Assembly (NCBI GenBank): GCA_963753545.1
Contig: CAVWCQ010000008.1
Coordinates: forward strand, 310,001-374,000
From: CAVWCQ01 sp963753545
GTDB taxonomy: Bacteria > Chloroflexota > Anaerolineae > Aggregatilineales > Aggregatilineaceae
Reading direction: 5' to 3'
Length of the DNA: 64,000 nucleotides
In this document: in pieces, positions 44,014 to 53,846 of the stretch
How the letters are laid out: each line of letters begins with the position of its first letter
Numbering within the stretch: the stretch's first letter is position 1
The notes under the pieces: generated by a model
What the model was told of the DNA's origin: nothing
Databases searched by the model: none
Seen by the model: the letters and a program-made list of their open reading frames with translations, nothing else
Made by a program: the position numbers and the translations under genes

Positions 44014-46954
44014 ATGGTGGATGTGAGGAAGAAGAAGAACAAAGATGTTGATCCGCGTGCAAATGGCTTTCAGAAGTTGACGTTACCGTCCGACCTATCG
44101 CGCGATATCCCGCTGGGGGAGAACGCGCGAACGGTGCTGCGCAAACGGTATCTGCGGCGCGGCGAAGACGGCCAACCCGTTGAAACTGAACAGGAAATGT
44201 TCTGGCGCGTTGCCTATCATGTCGCGAAGGCCGAGGAAGAATCGGGCGGCGATGTGGACGGGGCAGCGCGCTCTTTTTATCACCTGCTGACGGATTTACG
44301 ATTCTTCCCGAACAGCCCGACTTTTACCGGGGCGGGTACTCCGCTGGGGCAGCTTGCCGCATGTTTTGTGCTCGCCATCGAAGACGATATGGGCCGGACA
44401 GGCACGGGCATCTTCGAGACGCTGCGCAATGCCGCGCTGATCCAGCAGACGGGCGGCGGCAACGGCTTTTCGTTCAGCCGTTTGCGTCCCAAAGGGGCGA
44501 TTGTGCGCTCATCCAACGGCGAGGCAACCGGGCCGATTGGCTTCCTGCGCGTCTACGATCAGGCGTTTGGGGAGATCGCTCAGGGGGGAGTCAAGACGTG
44601 GGGCGAATATGGCTGTATTGCGGGTGGATCATCCCGATGTGCGCGAATTCATCACCTGCAAGACGGACGAGAACCAGATCACCAATTTCAACATCAGCGT
44701 GGGCATAACGGATAAGTTCATGTCCGCTTGTGAAAAAGACGAGGATTTTGACCTGATTAACCCGCAGGATGGCAAGGTCTGGGAAACCGTTCGGGCGCGC
44801 GAATTGTTCGATCTGATCGTCAAGCATGCCCATCACAACGGCGAGCCGGGCGTGCTGTTCCTGGATGCCGCCAACCGCGATAATCCCGTGCCACATCTAT
44901 ACGAATTGGAGAGTACGAATCCTTGTGTGACTGGGGATACGCTTGTCGCGACTCCTGCTGGTTGGCGGCGAGTAGATGAGATTCAGGCCGGGGATGTGAT
45001 CTGCACGGTTCTCGGCACTGGGCGCGTTGAAACGGTCGAGGTTCACGATGCGATGCCCGTTTACGCGGTGCATTTCTCCGATGGCGGCATGGTAAAGGCG
45101 ACAGCAGCCCATCAGTTTTATGTGTATGATCCCCTGTCTGATTCCTATGTGCCGCGCCGGGTTGACCGCCTTCGTTTGGGCGAAGCCGTGCATGTGTTCC
45201 AGCCTGTGATGGCGGGTATGGTGGAAGCAGAGCAGGTCGATCAGACTGCAACAGTGGTTCAGATCGAAGAGGCCGGAGTTGATACGGTGTACGACCTCTA
45301 TGAGCCGGAAAGCGATACCTGGATCACCGAAGGGTATGTCTCGCGGGGCTGCGGCGAGCAGTTCCTTGGCCCATATGAAAACTGCTGCCTGGGATCGATC
45401 AATCTGGCCCAGCATATCACGGCGGATGATCGCGTGGATTGGGACAAACTGCGCGAAGCGGTCGAACTGTCTACGCGCTTCCTGGATGATGTCGTATCCG
45501 CGAACAAGTACGTGCCCGCCGTGCCGGAGCTAGAGAAAGCCGCTCACCGCGTTCGCCGCATTGGGCTGGGGATCATGGGGCTGGCGGATATGATGTATGC
45601 GCTCGGCGTGCGCTACGGCTCCGTCGAGGGGCAGGAATTTGCCAGCCAGATCATGGAATTTGTGCGCTTCCACGCCATGCGGACCAGCATCGAACTGGCG
45701 CAGGAGCGCGGCCCCTTCCTGGCAATTGAGGGCAGCATCTATGATCCCGCCAATCTGAAGTGGCAGCCGCCGAAGTCGCTGGTTCCGTATAAACACGACT
45801 GGGGCCGTCCGGCACTGGATTGGTCGCTGATCGTGGCGGGGATCAAAGAGCACGGAATTCGCAATGGGGCGCAGTTAACTACCGCTCCAACCGGAACAAT
45901 TTCTACGGTTGCGGGATGCGAGGGTTACGGCTGCGAACCTGTCTTCGCGCTGGCCTATATGCGCTATGTGAACGACAACGGCAAAAAGCTCACGCTGCAA
46001 TATACCAGCCCGCAGTTCGAGAAGGCGCTGCGCGACGCCGGGCTGGATGATCCGACAATCAAGCGCATTGTCGAGCAGGTGAACCAGACAGGAACCTGCC
46101 AGCATATCAAGGAAGTGCCGGAGCATATCCGCCGCGTGTTTGTCGTCAGCGGGGATGTAAGCGCTGAGGAGCATGTTCGGATGCAGGCGGCACTGCAATC
46201 GTTCACTGACAATGCTATTAGTAAAACTGTGAATTTTCCCGTCGGGGCTTCTGAAAAGGATGTAGCGACGGCCTATATGCTCGGCTGGAAGCTCGGCTGC
46301 AAGGGGCTGACCGTCTATGTGACCGGGAGCCGCGAAAAGGTCGTGTTAGAGACGGCGGAAACGGCGAAAAAGAAGGAAGCGCCGCAGCCTGCCCCACAGC
46401 CCATCGCGCAGAGCAAGACACTCTTTAACGAGGAAAAGAAACCACGTCCCCGCCATCTATCGGGCAAGACGTACCGCGTCCAGACGCCGCTCGGATCAAC
46501 TTATGTGACCGTCAATGAGAACGGCGAAGGCGCGGGCCAGCCTTTCGAGGTCTTCCTGCACAACGCCAAAGCCGGATCGGAGACCGCGGCGGTATCGGAA
46601 GCGCTGGGGCGGCTGATCTCCTACCTGCTGCGCCTGACCTCAACGGTCAGCCCGCGCAACCGCCTGACCGAGATCGTCCGGCAGTTAAGCGGCATCGGCG
46701 GCGGGCAGTCGGTTGGATTCGGCCCGGCGCGGGTGCGGAGTTTGCCGGATGGCGTGGCGCAGGTCTTGCAGGAATACCTGGACGAGAGCGAAGGACTGCT
46801 CGATGAGTCCGTTCCGGCGGCGGAACCTATATCGGAGAAACAGCTCACGCTGCCGTTGAAGCTGGGCGATCTGTGCCCGGAGTGCGGATCGGCTACGCTG
46901 GTCAATGAGGAAGGCTGCCGCAAGTGTTATAGCTGCGGGTTCAGCCAGTGCTAG
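44014..46954 (+). CDS. nrdJ: Adenosylcobalamin-dependent (class II) ribonucleotide reductase with intein (frameshifted)
   Basis: Makes dNTPs through an adenosylcobalamin-generated thiyl radical. About 837 residues without the 142-residue intein. Visible: FFPNSPTFTGAGTPLGQLAA, QTGGGNGFSFSRLRP, ANMAVLRVDHPDVREF, the split active site NP|CGEQ, YENCCLGSINLAQH, APTGTISTVAGCEGYGCEP, ISKTVNFPVGASEKDV and GLTVYVTGSREKVVL. The C-terminal Cys motifs CPECG..CRKCYSCG have thioredoxin-reducible character. A one-base frame change near 44590-44600 falls just before RRGANMAVL. The start at 44014 has AAGGAG eight bases upstream. No nrdA/B is in the window. Likely regulated by NrdR. Confidence 0.95.
44924..45349 (+). 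other. Mini-intein (Hint domain) in the NrdJ active site
   Basis: 142 residues inserted exactly before the radical cysteine of NPCGEQ. Block A: CVTGDTLVATPAGWRRVDEI with Cys1. Block B: GGMVKATAAHQF with the TxxH pair at intein positions 60 and 63. Block F: VYDLYEPESDTWITEGYVS. The C-terminal residues are Arg-Gly where splicing inteins have His-Asn, and the following residue is Cys. No homing endonuclease (LAGLIDADG) insert is present. The Asn that would cyclise to release the intein is therefore missing; splicing by the standard route looks impaired. Confidence 0.85.
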
Positions 46955-47095
46955 CCCCTCATCCCGTCTGAACTTCGTTCTGCCACCCTTCTCCCACGCA
47001 AGGCATGCTTGCGTCACTTCGTTGCGGCGCATGCACCGGGGAGAAGGGAGAATCGAACTCTTCTGTTGGGGCGCTATGTGCGCCCCATTGTTTTT
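46955..47095. repeat. Palindromic intergenic repeat after nrdJ
   Basis: GCCCCTCATCCCGTCTGAAC..GCCACCCTTCTCCCACGC resembles CCCTCATCCCGGCTGAAC..GCCACCCTTCCCCCAC in the 175-bp repeat. Then come GCATGCTTGCG/CGCATGC and GGGGAGAAGGGAG arms, and a GGGGCGC/GCGCCCC hairpin at about 47069-47088. Confidence 0.6.
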
Positions 47096-47118
47096 CTTCG
47101 TTAAAAGGTGAACAGCAT

Positions 47119-47493
47119 ATGAGCTACGGATATTTGATTGGCCCAATGGGGAATTCTGATTTGAAGGTCGATTTTGAGCACATTATTCGTAGCTTACAAC
47201 AGACTTGGAGAGGCATTTCAGTGTGGGAAGTCTCAGTCGGTTCATACCTTCTTAGGTGGAAAGCCGAAGTGAGAGGTTTCCGGGTTCTTGGCGGACTTCA
47301 ATCGAATGCTCAGACAATCTCAATAGACCATACTGACACAACAGTAGATGCGGAATTTGCGTTATGGTATCGTAGGTTTGTTCCTCCAGAGCATAAACTG
47401 TTTTTGTATTCAGGACCGAGATGGGAAACGCCAATAGAGCTTTTTCCCGATACCTCTGTTGAGGAAGTGCTTGCCTGGATCGATCAAGGTTAA
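47119..47493 (+). CDS. Hypothetical protein
   Basis: 124 residues, soluble, mixed alpha/beta, starting MSYGYLIGPMGNSDLKVDFE and containing WEVSVGSYLLRWKAEVRGF, EFALWYRRFVPPEHKLFLY and a C-terminal helix (DTSVEEVLAWIDQG). AAAAGG precedes the ATG at 47119. Aromatic-rich strands suggest a small beta-sheet protein of the kind found beside toxin or immunity genes, but there is no partner here. I do not recognise the family. Confidence 0.6.
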   Translation: MSYGYLIGPMGNSDLKVDFEHIIRSLQQTWRGISVWEVSVGSYLLRWKAEVRGFRVLGGLQSNAQTISIDHTDTTVDAEFALWYRRFVPPEHKLFLYSGPRWETPIELFPDTSVEEVLAWIDQG

Positions 47494-47497
47494 ACAC

Positions 47498-47532
47498 CCC
47501 TCTCCCTGCACTTTTCTGCATGGGAGAGGGGC
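47498..47532. terminator. Hairpin between convergent genes
   Basis: CCCCTCTCCC..GGGAGAGGGG with inner TGCA/TGCA at 47498-47532, between the hypothetical gene and the phosphoesterase gene on the opposite strand. It could terminate both, though there is no T-tract. Confidence 0.45.
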
Positions 47533-47544
47533 AGGGGTGAAGGG

Positions 47545-48527
47545 CTACGCCTCCGCCAGCATCTCGCCCAGATCGGCGGAGTGGTGGACTGACGCTGCGG
47601 GGTGACGTTGCAGGCCGGGATATCCCAGCGGATCAGACGGATTTCGCCGCGATCAATTTCGATGCCCGTGATGCAGTCCGTGTGGACACAGCAGCCATCA
47701 TTCAGATAGTTGGCGGCGCGGATTGTGGTGGCATCGATCTGCTGATCCTGGCAAGCGCAGGATTCGAACATAGCGCGGTGGGTGTGCCCGGCGATCAGCA
47801 GCAGGCCGCTGGCGCGCGCCCATTCGTAGAGATTCTGGTCACGGCGGCGGCGGATCAGGTTATTCTCGGCGGCGCGCAGGCTGCTGACCTCAAACGTGTT
47901 TTGCAGAGGCCGCCACAGATGGCGGACGATGCGGCGGCTGATCCAGGAGAGGCGATCCGCGTTCATATCGCCCTGGTGCCCATGTACGATAAAGATACGA
48001 TTGCCCAGTACGACGGCGGGATGCACCTGGATGTGTCCAAGCGCGGGCCACAGATGGCGGCGGACACGCTGTGGATCGGCCCAATCTTCATCGTGATTGC
48101 CGTAGATGCGCAGATAATGGTTGTGGCCCTCGCGGGCAAATTCGCGTTCCACAGCAAAAACGTCGCTTTCGTAAGCGTCGATAATGGCGGAATAGGGGGC
48201 TTTCCAGCCCTCTTCGATATCTCCGTTGAGCACCAGACGGTAACCGCCGCCGCGATAGTAGTTCAGAGCGTGCAGATAGATATCGCGATTATGCAGAAAA
48301 TCGTCGCTGCGGGGCTTGCCGTCACCCTTGTGGACATCGCTCAGAATGATGTAGCGGTCCTTGTGGAGCTGGAAGGTCGGGATGCGCAGCGCACTATGCC
48401 AGGCACCGGTCAAAGCTTCGAAGGTTCGCGCGCGCTCACTGGGGCGCAGACGTGGCTTGGGTAACTCTATCGCTGGCCGCGCCGGGGCCAGGTCAAACGG
48501 GATCCATTTCCGTTCGTTCGCTGTCAT
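47545..48527 (-). CDS. Metallophosphoesterase (calcineurin-like; frameshifted near C-terminus)
   Basis: About 327 residues. Dinuclear metal motifs are complete: ILSDVHKGD (D-x-H), LVLNGDIEEGW (GD), IYGNHDEDW (GNHD), VHGHQGD and AGHTHRAMF (GHTH). Substrates of such enzymes range from nucleotides to lipids; UDP-diacylglucosamine hydrolase-like folds share this set. Near 47620 the frame that reads HPAASVHHSADLGEMLAEA to the stop at 47545 differs from the long frame, which runs into repeat sequence down to 47490. The shorter reconstructed C-terminus is more protein-like. No signal peptide. Confidence 0.85.
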
Positions 48528-48848
48528 ATTGTTTCCTGTAGCGGCTGGTAGCCAGCCGGTTGGTTGCTAGTATTCGAGTCAAGAAAGAACAAGTCTGTTC
48601 GCTTGATCTTCTTTGACTATAGGGCGAATTGATTAAAATTCAACCCAATCTTCATTAAGAATATATTAAATCTCACGTTGTTTTTAGAAAAGGTGATTGA
48701 TCTGGAATTTATCATGAGTTTCGTAACAATTCGCTTCGATAGAATCTACCAGATGGAGACTCAGTTGCACAGCGTGACGCGGTTGCACAGCGGGCCAGGG
48801 AGTGTTAAAAAAGAGCAGCAATAATGGCGGCACGGGATGGAGCATTTC

Positions 48849-49391
48849 ATGAAGCGCTGGTTGGTAGGAATGACAGCAGGCTGGTTGATTCTGACCGGAT
48901 GCGGCAAGGAACAGCAGAAATCGACGCCGGTCAGCCCACAGCAGCAGGAGACGGCAACCAGTGTCGCGGCGACGGTGGAATTTGTCGGGCCGCGTAACAA
49001 GCCGCTGCCCCAGGTCGATCCGTTTGCCTTTGAAGCGCCGCTGACAGCGGGTGAATTTCGACGCCAATCGGTGGAAGGGCACACCACTTCCATGCAGACG
49101 GGCGGGCAACTGGTGACCTATAAGAACGAAGCGGGCAGCGTCGTGCTGACCATATATTATCTCGATACGACCGACGAGGCCCTGGATACCGTGCGTTTTG
49201 CCCTCTCGTCAAGCTCCCTGACTAAAATGATTGATGAGCCCGTTTACAGCGTTCGATGGAGTTTCGGCGTCGCGCAGGATCGCTTCGGCGGATATCTGGC
49301 GGCATGGAGCCACGATAACTGGTGCTTTATGGCGCGCACTACGGATAATCTGAGCGTCCTGCAAAGTTTTTTAAATGCTTTCCCCTACTGA
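48849..49391 (+). CDS. Putative lipoprotein
   Basis: About 180 residues with a lipoprotein signal: KRWLVGMTAGWLILTGCGKE, lipobox LTGC. A Ser/Gln/Thr linker and a soluble domain (VVLTIYYLDTTDEALDTVRFAL, WSHDNWCFMARTT, LQSFLNAFPY) follow. GGAG lies seven bases before the ATG at 48849; ATG 48837 is an alternative. The domain has one pair of short beta hairpins and is not recognisable to me. It is 11 bases upstream of the DUF218 gene and probably shares its operon. The gap 48528-48848 is AT-rich and holds no gene I can see. Confidence 0.7.
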   Translation: MKRWLVGMTAGWLILTGCGKEQQKSTPVSPQQQETATSVAATVEFVGPRNKPLPQVDPFAFEAPLTAGEFRRQSVEGHTTSMQTGGQLVTYKNEAGSVVLTIYYLDTTDEALDTVRFALSSSSLTKMIDEPVYSVRWSFGVAQDRFGGYLAAWSHDNWCFMARTTDNLSVLQSFLNAFPY

Positions 49392-49402
49392 TCGAGTCGT
49401 GC

Positions 49403-50029
49403 ATGCGTGATAAATTCAAATTGAACAAGCGGCGCTGGTTTATTGGGGCCGTGCTGTCAGGTGTGGCCCTGGTCATGATCGGCACGTTCGTCCTGGTCGT
49501 TGTCATTGTATCCTACGGGCAAGAGGATCACGCTCGACACGCTGATGTGATTATCGTCCTGGGCGGCGGGCACTCTGGCACGGCGCGGCGCGCGCACCAT
49601 GCCGCTGTGCTTTATGCCGAGGGCTACGCGGATAAGGTGATCTGCTCCGGGGGCAGGCTGCGGCAGGATGCTGACGGCGAGGCGGAGTGGTGCGCCCACG
49701 TTTTGCGCAGACGCGGCGTGCCGGAGAGCGCGATCATCCTGGAGCCGAACAGCCGGAGTACCGAAGAAAACGCCATCGAGATTGCCCGCATCATGAGCGA
49801 AAACGGCTGGCACGACGCGGTGCTGGTCAGTGATGACTATCACCTGTGGCGGGCGCACTGGATGTTCGAGCGGCATGGGGTGACAGTGTTTCCCAGTCCG
49901 GCGCAGGTTACCGATCATTCGCTTGGCCTGCGCGAAGAGGCCGGGGCGGTTGCCCGCGAGCTTCTGGCGACAGGCTGGTTCGTGAGCAAGTCGCTGCTGG
50001 GACTGAAGGAAACACACACCCGTTTCTGA
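49403..50029 (+). CDS. YdcF/SanA-like DUF218 membrane protein
   Basis: 208 residues. One N-terminal membrane segment (WFIGAVLSGVALVMIGTFVLVVVIVSY) is followed by a DUF218 domain: ADVIIVLGGGHSGTARRAHHA, AEGYADKVICSGGR, SAIILEPNSRSTEENAIEIA, VLVSDDYHLWRAHWMFERHG. The relatives SanA and ElyC affect envelope integrity and peptidoglycan or ECA assembly, and some bind nucleotides. The catalytic role is unsettled. It follows the lipoprotein gene and precedes a receiver protein on the same strand. Confidence 0.85.
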   Translation: MRDKFKLNKRRWFIGAVLSGVALVMIGTFVLVVVIVSYGQEDHARHADVIIVLGGGHSGTARRAHHAAVLYAEGYADKVICSGGRLRQDADGEAEWCAHVLRRRGVPESAIILEPNSRSTEENAIEIARIMSENGWHDAVLVSDDYHLWRAHWMFERHGVTVFPSPAQVTDHSLGLREEAGAVARELLATGWFVSKSLLGLKETHTRF

Positions 50030-50072
50030 AATTGCTGTACACTTAGGGCACGTTCGCGTTGGAGAAATTTTT

Positions 50073-50435
50073 ATGCCCAAAATACTTATTGTCGAAGATG
50101 ATGCCGACCTGCAATACCTGTACAGCTCCATGCTGGCGCGGCACGGATACGAGGTGGTGGTCGCCGTCAACGGCTCCAGCGCGATCCTCAACCTGACCAA
50201 CAGCGACTTTGACCTGATCGTGCTTGATATCAATATGCCGGACCTGTCGGGTATGCAGGTCGTCCAGTTTATGCACCAGGATGCGCGCCTGAAACAGATC
50301 CCTGTTGTCGTCGCGTCGGCCAATGAGCGTTGGCGGCGGGAACTGTTCGAGTTGGGCATTCAACATTATTTGATCAAACCCGTTGCGCTTCAGGATTTGC
50401 TGGCGCTGGTCAACAAACTGGTGAAACGAAACTAG
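50073..50435 (+). CDS. Single-domain response regulator (CheY-like)
   Basis: 120 residues, one receiver domain. Acidic pocket ILIVEDDAD, phosphoacceptor Asp52 in LIVLDINMPDLSG, switch Ser in VVVASANE and Lys102 in YLIKPVALQDL. There is no output domain and no kinase next to it. The gene follows the DUF218 protein by 43 bases. A CCGCTGCT..AGCAGCGG hairpin after the gene (about 50440-50477) may terminate it. Partners could be the orphan kinase at 4592-6475 or others outside the window. Confidence 0.9.
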   Translation: MPKILIVEDDADLQYLYSSMLARHGYEVVVAVNGSSAILNLTNSDFDLIVLDINMPDLSGMQVVQFMHQDARLKQIPVVVASANERWRRELFELGIQHYLIKPVALQDLLALVNKLVKRN

Positions 50436-50533
50436 ACACCGCTGCTATTTTTGATATCCTCCACTGCCAGCAGCGGACATCGTACCTATAATCCACCATA
50501 GGGTTTTACAAAAACTTTCAAGGAGGATCATTC

Positions 50534-51604
50534 ATGAAAGGCTTGAAGATTCTGTTTATTGTCGCCATGCTGGTCGCCGCGCTTACGCTTCCGGCGGTTT
50601 TGGTGCAGGCTCAGGATGATGCCCAACAGGGGCAGATTTTGTTCTGGTCGGATCGGGATGGCGATTTTGACCTGTATACCATGAACGCGGACGGCAGCGG
50701 CGACGCGGTAAATCTGACGTTAAACGACGCCGGAGATGCCTGGGGAGTCTGGTCACCGGATGGCAGCAAAATCGCCTTTGAGTCGGATCGGGACGGGCAC
50801 CGGAAAATCTACGTCATGAACGCGGATGGCAGCGATGCCCGCAGTTTTACGGAACCCGACGCGCGGGATACGGGGCCAGCCGCCTGGTCGCCGGAGGGGG
50901 ATCAGATTGCCTTCATGTCGTTTCTCCGTGATGACGGCGTAGCCTATCTGGTCGTCGCGGCGGTGGATGGCAGCGATGTGCAAAAACTGACGCCAGGACT
51001 GCCGCCTACTTTTCTGGCAAACACCGTGCGCTGGTCAGGCGATGGGGCACTGATTGTTTTTGAGGGGCCGAGCGGTGAGGACACCATTCAAGATGTTTAC
51101 AGCATCAAACCGGATGGCAGCGACTTCCAAAATCTGACGCAGACCCCGGCAGCCGAGGTCTGGCCCGACATTTCGCCAGATGGCGCACAGATTGTTTTTG
51201 GCGCGGAGCAGGGCGCGGGCAGTGCCGATATGGATATCGTGGTGGTGAATGTCGACGGGAGCGACCCGGTTAACCTGACGAACACACCCGAGCGCGTTAA
51301 GTCGCGGCCCGTCTGGTCGCCGGACGGGAGCCAAATCGCCTTTATGTCCAGTTCGCTGCAAGATACGGCGGACCGCGAAATCTACGTGATCAACGCCGAC
51401 GGCAGCGATATGAGACTGCTCACCAGCGGCGGGAACCAGAAAGACTTCCCGGCGTGGTCAGCGGACGGCGCGCAGATTGCCTATCAGGTGACGGACATGC
51501 AAGGCGTGCAGGATATCCAGGTCGTTAACGTGGACGGCAGCAATGCCCAGCAACTGACGCAGGACGACGCGACGGATTATTTCCCGCAGTGGAAGCCTGA
51601 ATAG
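50534..51604 (+). CDS. Secreted TolB-like beta-propeller protein
   Basis: 356 residues with a signal peptide (LFIVAMLVAALTLPAVLVQA, cleavage after VQA). About seven PD40/TolB repeats follow, for example DFDLYTMNADGS, WSPDGSKIAFESDRDGHRKIY, WSPEGDQIAFMS, ISPDGAQIVFGAEQ, WSPDGSQIAFMSSS and WSADGAQIAYQV, forming a single propeller. AAGGAGG lies upstream of 50534. The pattern is the same as the C-terminal half of the gene at 2-1027, but here it is secreted without an anchor. Binding partner unknown. Confidence 0.88.
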   Translation: MKGLKILFIVAMLVAALTLPAVLVQAQDDAQQGQILFWSDRDGDFDLYTMNADGSGDAVNLTLNDAGDAWGVWSPDGSKIAFESDRDGHRKIYVMNADGSDARSFTEPDARDTGPAAWSPEGDQIAFMSFLRDDGVAYLVVAAVDGSDVQKLTPGLPPTFLANTVRWSGDGALIVFEGPSGEDTIQDVYSIKPDGSDFQNLTQTPAAEVWPDISPDGAQIVFGAEQGAGSADMDIVVVNVDGSDPVNLTNTPERVKSRPVWSPDGSQIAFMSSSLQDTADREIYVINADGSDMRLLTSGGNQKDFPAWSADGAQIAYQVTDMQGVQDIQVVNVDGSNAQQLTQDDATDYFPQWKPE

Positions 51605-51615
51605 CCGATCAATCA

Positions 51616-51637
51616 GCCCCCGGACAATAGCGGGGGC
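51616..51637 (+). terminator. Hairpin after the TolB-like gene
   Basis: GCCCCCG and CGGGGGC with an eight-base loop, followed by ATCTCT. It lies seven bases before the Nudix start and would overlap its ribosome site (GGGGG), so it might also modulate translation of that gene. Confidence 0.45.
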
Positions 51638-51643
51638 ATCTCT

Positions 51644-52123
51644 ATGAGAGAGTGCACTGTGGCGAAATATATCTATGGCGAACGGATTGGAAAGTCTGCC
51701 CGGCTTCGTACCGGATGTTCGGCAGTGATCTTTGATGACGACCGGCGAGTATTATTAACCCGCCGCGCTGATAACGGGCGGTGGTGTCTGCCAAGCGGCG
51801 GCGTTGACCCTGGTGAAAGCGTGGCGGAAACCTGCATTCGCGAAGTGAAAGAAGAAACGGGTCTGGACGTACGCATCACCCGGTTGATCGGCGTGTATTC
51901 ATCGCCTGACATGATTATTGAATACGAAGATGGCAACCGTTGGCAGCTTGTGGCTCTGTCTTTTGAAGCGGAAATCATTGGCGGGCAGTTGCAACTCAGC
52001 AACGAAACGACTGGCTATGGATTTTATAGTGTAGCTGATATGGCAGCGATAGATGTGATTGAACCTCACCGCGAACGCATCTCGGATGCGCTTCTTCATG
52101 AGGAGAAAACGTTTATTCGCTGA
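51644..52123 (+). CDS. Nudix hydrolase
   Basis: 159 residues. The Nudix box GVDPGESVAETCIREVKEET (about 53-74) is complete with the metal-binding REVKEE. It is preceded by WCLPSGG and followed by LIGVYSSPDMIIEYEDGNRW. Nudix enzymes cleave nucleoside diphosphates linked to other groups; the YSSPD segment resembles ADP-ribose/NADH pyrophosphatase-like or MutT-related members, but the substrate is not assignable. The first ATG (51644) is used; a GTG at 51659 is possible. The ribosome site is the GGGGGC of the preceding hairpin. Confidence 0.9.
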   Translation: MRECTVAKYIYGERIGKSARLRTGCSAVIFDDDRRVLLTRRADNGRWCLPSGGVDPGESVAETCIREVKEETGLDVRITRLIGVYSSPDMIIEYEDGNRWQLVALSFEAEIIGGQLQLSNETTGYGFYSVADMAAIDVIEPHRERISDALLHEEKTFIR

Positions 52124-52223
52124 TCCACTGTTTACGACGTGAACCTCGTATAACAATCTGGAAAATCTCTCTCCTCATCCCACACTTTCCACGCTCGCCG
52201 TGCTTAAGCCTCGTGGAGTAGTC

Positions 52224-53636
52224 ATGAAACCCCGAACCCTTTTGCTTGGATGCGCGCCGCTGGTTGCGGCTGGCATTCTGATCTTCTATGCGCCGTCGAA
52301 CAAACCGCTCAAGGCGCAGCAGTTCCAGGCGGCGCAATGCTGGTTCGATATCCCCTCAGCGATGGATGTCACCTGCGGAACGGTTAACGTGCCGGAGGAT
52401 CGCTCAAAGCCCCTGACCGAAAACAACGCCGTTCAGATCGCCATCGCCGTTTTTCATGCTACCATGCCGTTGCCCGATCCCGTATTTCTGCTGGCGGGTG
52501 GACCGGGCCAGGGGGCGATTGATTCGGTAGTGATAAATCCGGATATGCTGAGCTTCGTCATGGAGAATCGCGATCTGGTTGCCATCGATCAGCGGGGAAC
52601 GGGTTATACCGTCCCATCACTGGACTGCCCCGAATATGATGCGCAGGAATGCCGCCAGCGGCTGGTTGGGCAGGGCATCGATCTCAACGCGTACAACAGC
52701 GCGAATAATGCCGCCGATATTGAGGATGTGCGCGCGGCATTGGGCTATAACCCGATCAATCTGCTGGGCGGCTCCTACGGGACGCGGCTCGGCCTGACCG
52801 TGCTGCGCGATCACCCGCAAGCGATTCGCAGCGCCGTGCTGGATTCGGTGGTGCCGCCGCAGGTTCACGTTGACGCCGCGCTGGACAGCCTGCCGCGCGC
52901 CCTGGCGGTTCTGTATGCTGACTGTGCCGCCAATCCAGCCTGCCATGAAGCTTATCCTGACCTGGAAAATACCCTTTATGCCCTGGTGGAGCAGTTGGAT
53001 TCGATGCCAGTCTCGATCCAGGTGGATGAGGAAAGTGTCAGCCTGGACGGGCAGCGGTTTATCTCGCTGGTGGGGCAGGCGCTATATTATGTTGAGGCCT
53101 TTCCCGCGCTGCCCAAACTGATTTACGATACTTATAACGGCGAGACAGAAACGCTGGAGACATATGTGAGGGGACTATGGGGGGCGGCGGACACAATCAA
53201 CGAGGGTATGATGTGGTCCGTTCACTGCTCTGAAGAGGTCGAACACGAAACCGAGCAGGAATTCAGAGAAGCGGCGCTGAAGGTTCCCGCTGCTATTCGC
53301 GATCAGGTTGTGGAGGATAGGCTGCTGTCGATGGTGCAGATCTGCCAGGAATGGAATGTGTCGCCCGCTTCGGACCTTGAGGAGCAGCCTGTCAGCAGCG
53401 ATGTACCGACGCTGCTGCTGGCCGGAAGCTATGATCCCGTCGCTCCGCCGGAATGGGCAGCGCTGGCGGGCAAGACCCTGAGCCACCATTATTTGTATGT
53501 GTTTCCTGGAACGGGACATATCGCCTTTCGCACCAGCCCGTGCGCCCAGTCGATTATCCTGCAATTCCTGGATAGCCCGGCGGCGGACCAAACTCGGCGT
53601 GTCTGGAAACAATGGGGCCGCCTGTTTTTCAGATAG
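52224..53636 (+). CDS. Alpha/beta hydrolase with TAP-like C-terminus (tripeptidyl aminopeptidase type)
   Basis: 470 residues, exported or membrane-anchored by the N-terminal segment (LLLGCAPLVAAGILIFYAP; the Cys in LLLGC could serve as lipobox). Catalytic triad visible: Ser184 in LLGGSYGTRLG, Asp in SYDPVAPPEW, His in GTGHIAFRT. An oxyanion-hole motif LLAGGPGQGA occurs near 91. The TAP-like C-terminal domain fits proteins related to Streptomyces tripeptidyl aminopeptidase and to proline iminopeptidases. Cys pairs in the cap region (CPEYDAQEC, CAANPAC) could form disulfides outside the cell. Start 52224 with GGAG upstream. Confidence 0.88.
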   Translation: MKPRTLLLGCAPLVAAGILIFYAPSNKPLKAQQFQAAQCWFDIPSAMDVTCGTVNVPEDRSKPLTENNAVQIAIAVFHATMPLPDPVFLLAGGPGQGAIDSVVINPDMLSFVMENRDLVAIDQRGTGYTVPSLDCPEYDAQECRQRLVGQGIDLNAYNSANNAADIEDVRAALGYNPINLLGGSYGTRLGLTVLRDHPQAIRSAVLDSVVPPQVHVDAALDSLPRALAVLYADCAANPACHEAYPDLENTLYALVEQLDSMPVSIQVDEESVSLDGQRFISLVGQALYYVEAFPALPKLIYDTYNGETETLETYVRGLWGAADTINEGMMWSVHCSEEVEHETEQEFREAALKVPAAIRDQVVEDRLLSMVQICQEWNVSPASDLEEQPVSSDVPTLLLAGSYDPVAPPEWAALAGKTLSHHYLYVFPGTGHIAFRTSPCAQSIILQFLDSPAADQTRRVWKQWGRLFFR

Positions 53637-53704
53637 AATGAGGGCATAAGCCGCCCAACAACCGTAGGGCAGGCGGTGTTTTAACGTTGCGCCTCAAATT
53701 TGGG

Positions 53705-53736
53705 AATGCCTACAATTAAAGTAGGCATTTCTTCTA
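53705..53736 (+). terminator. Intrinsic terminator after the TAP-like hydrolase
   Basis: AATGCCTAC and GTAGGCATT form a nine-bp stem with loop AATTAAA, followed by TCTTCT. The rest of the gap to 53846 holds no gene; TATAAT at 53787 may be the -10 of the alpha-2-macroglobulin gene, but no good -35 is seen. Confidence 0.75.
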
Positions 53737-53846
53737 CTTCCCCATCCCCCACTCAAGGGAGGTTTTTCGTTGGCTGAATATCCACCTATAATGACGATCA
53801 GCACTTATCGCCTGTACAGAATTCTTTGTTTACGGGAGGATTTGCT

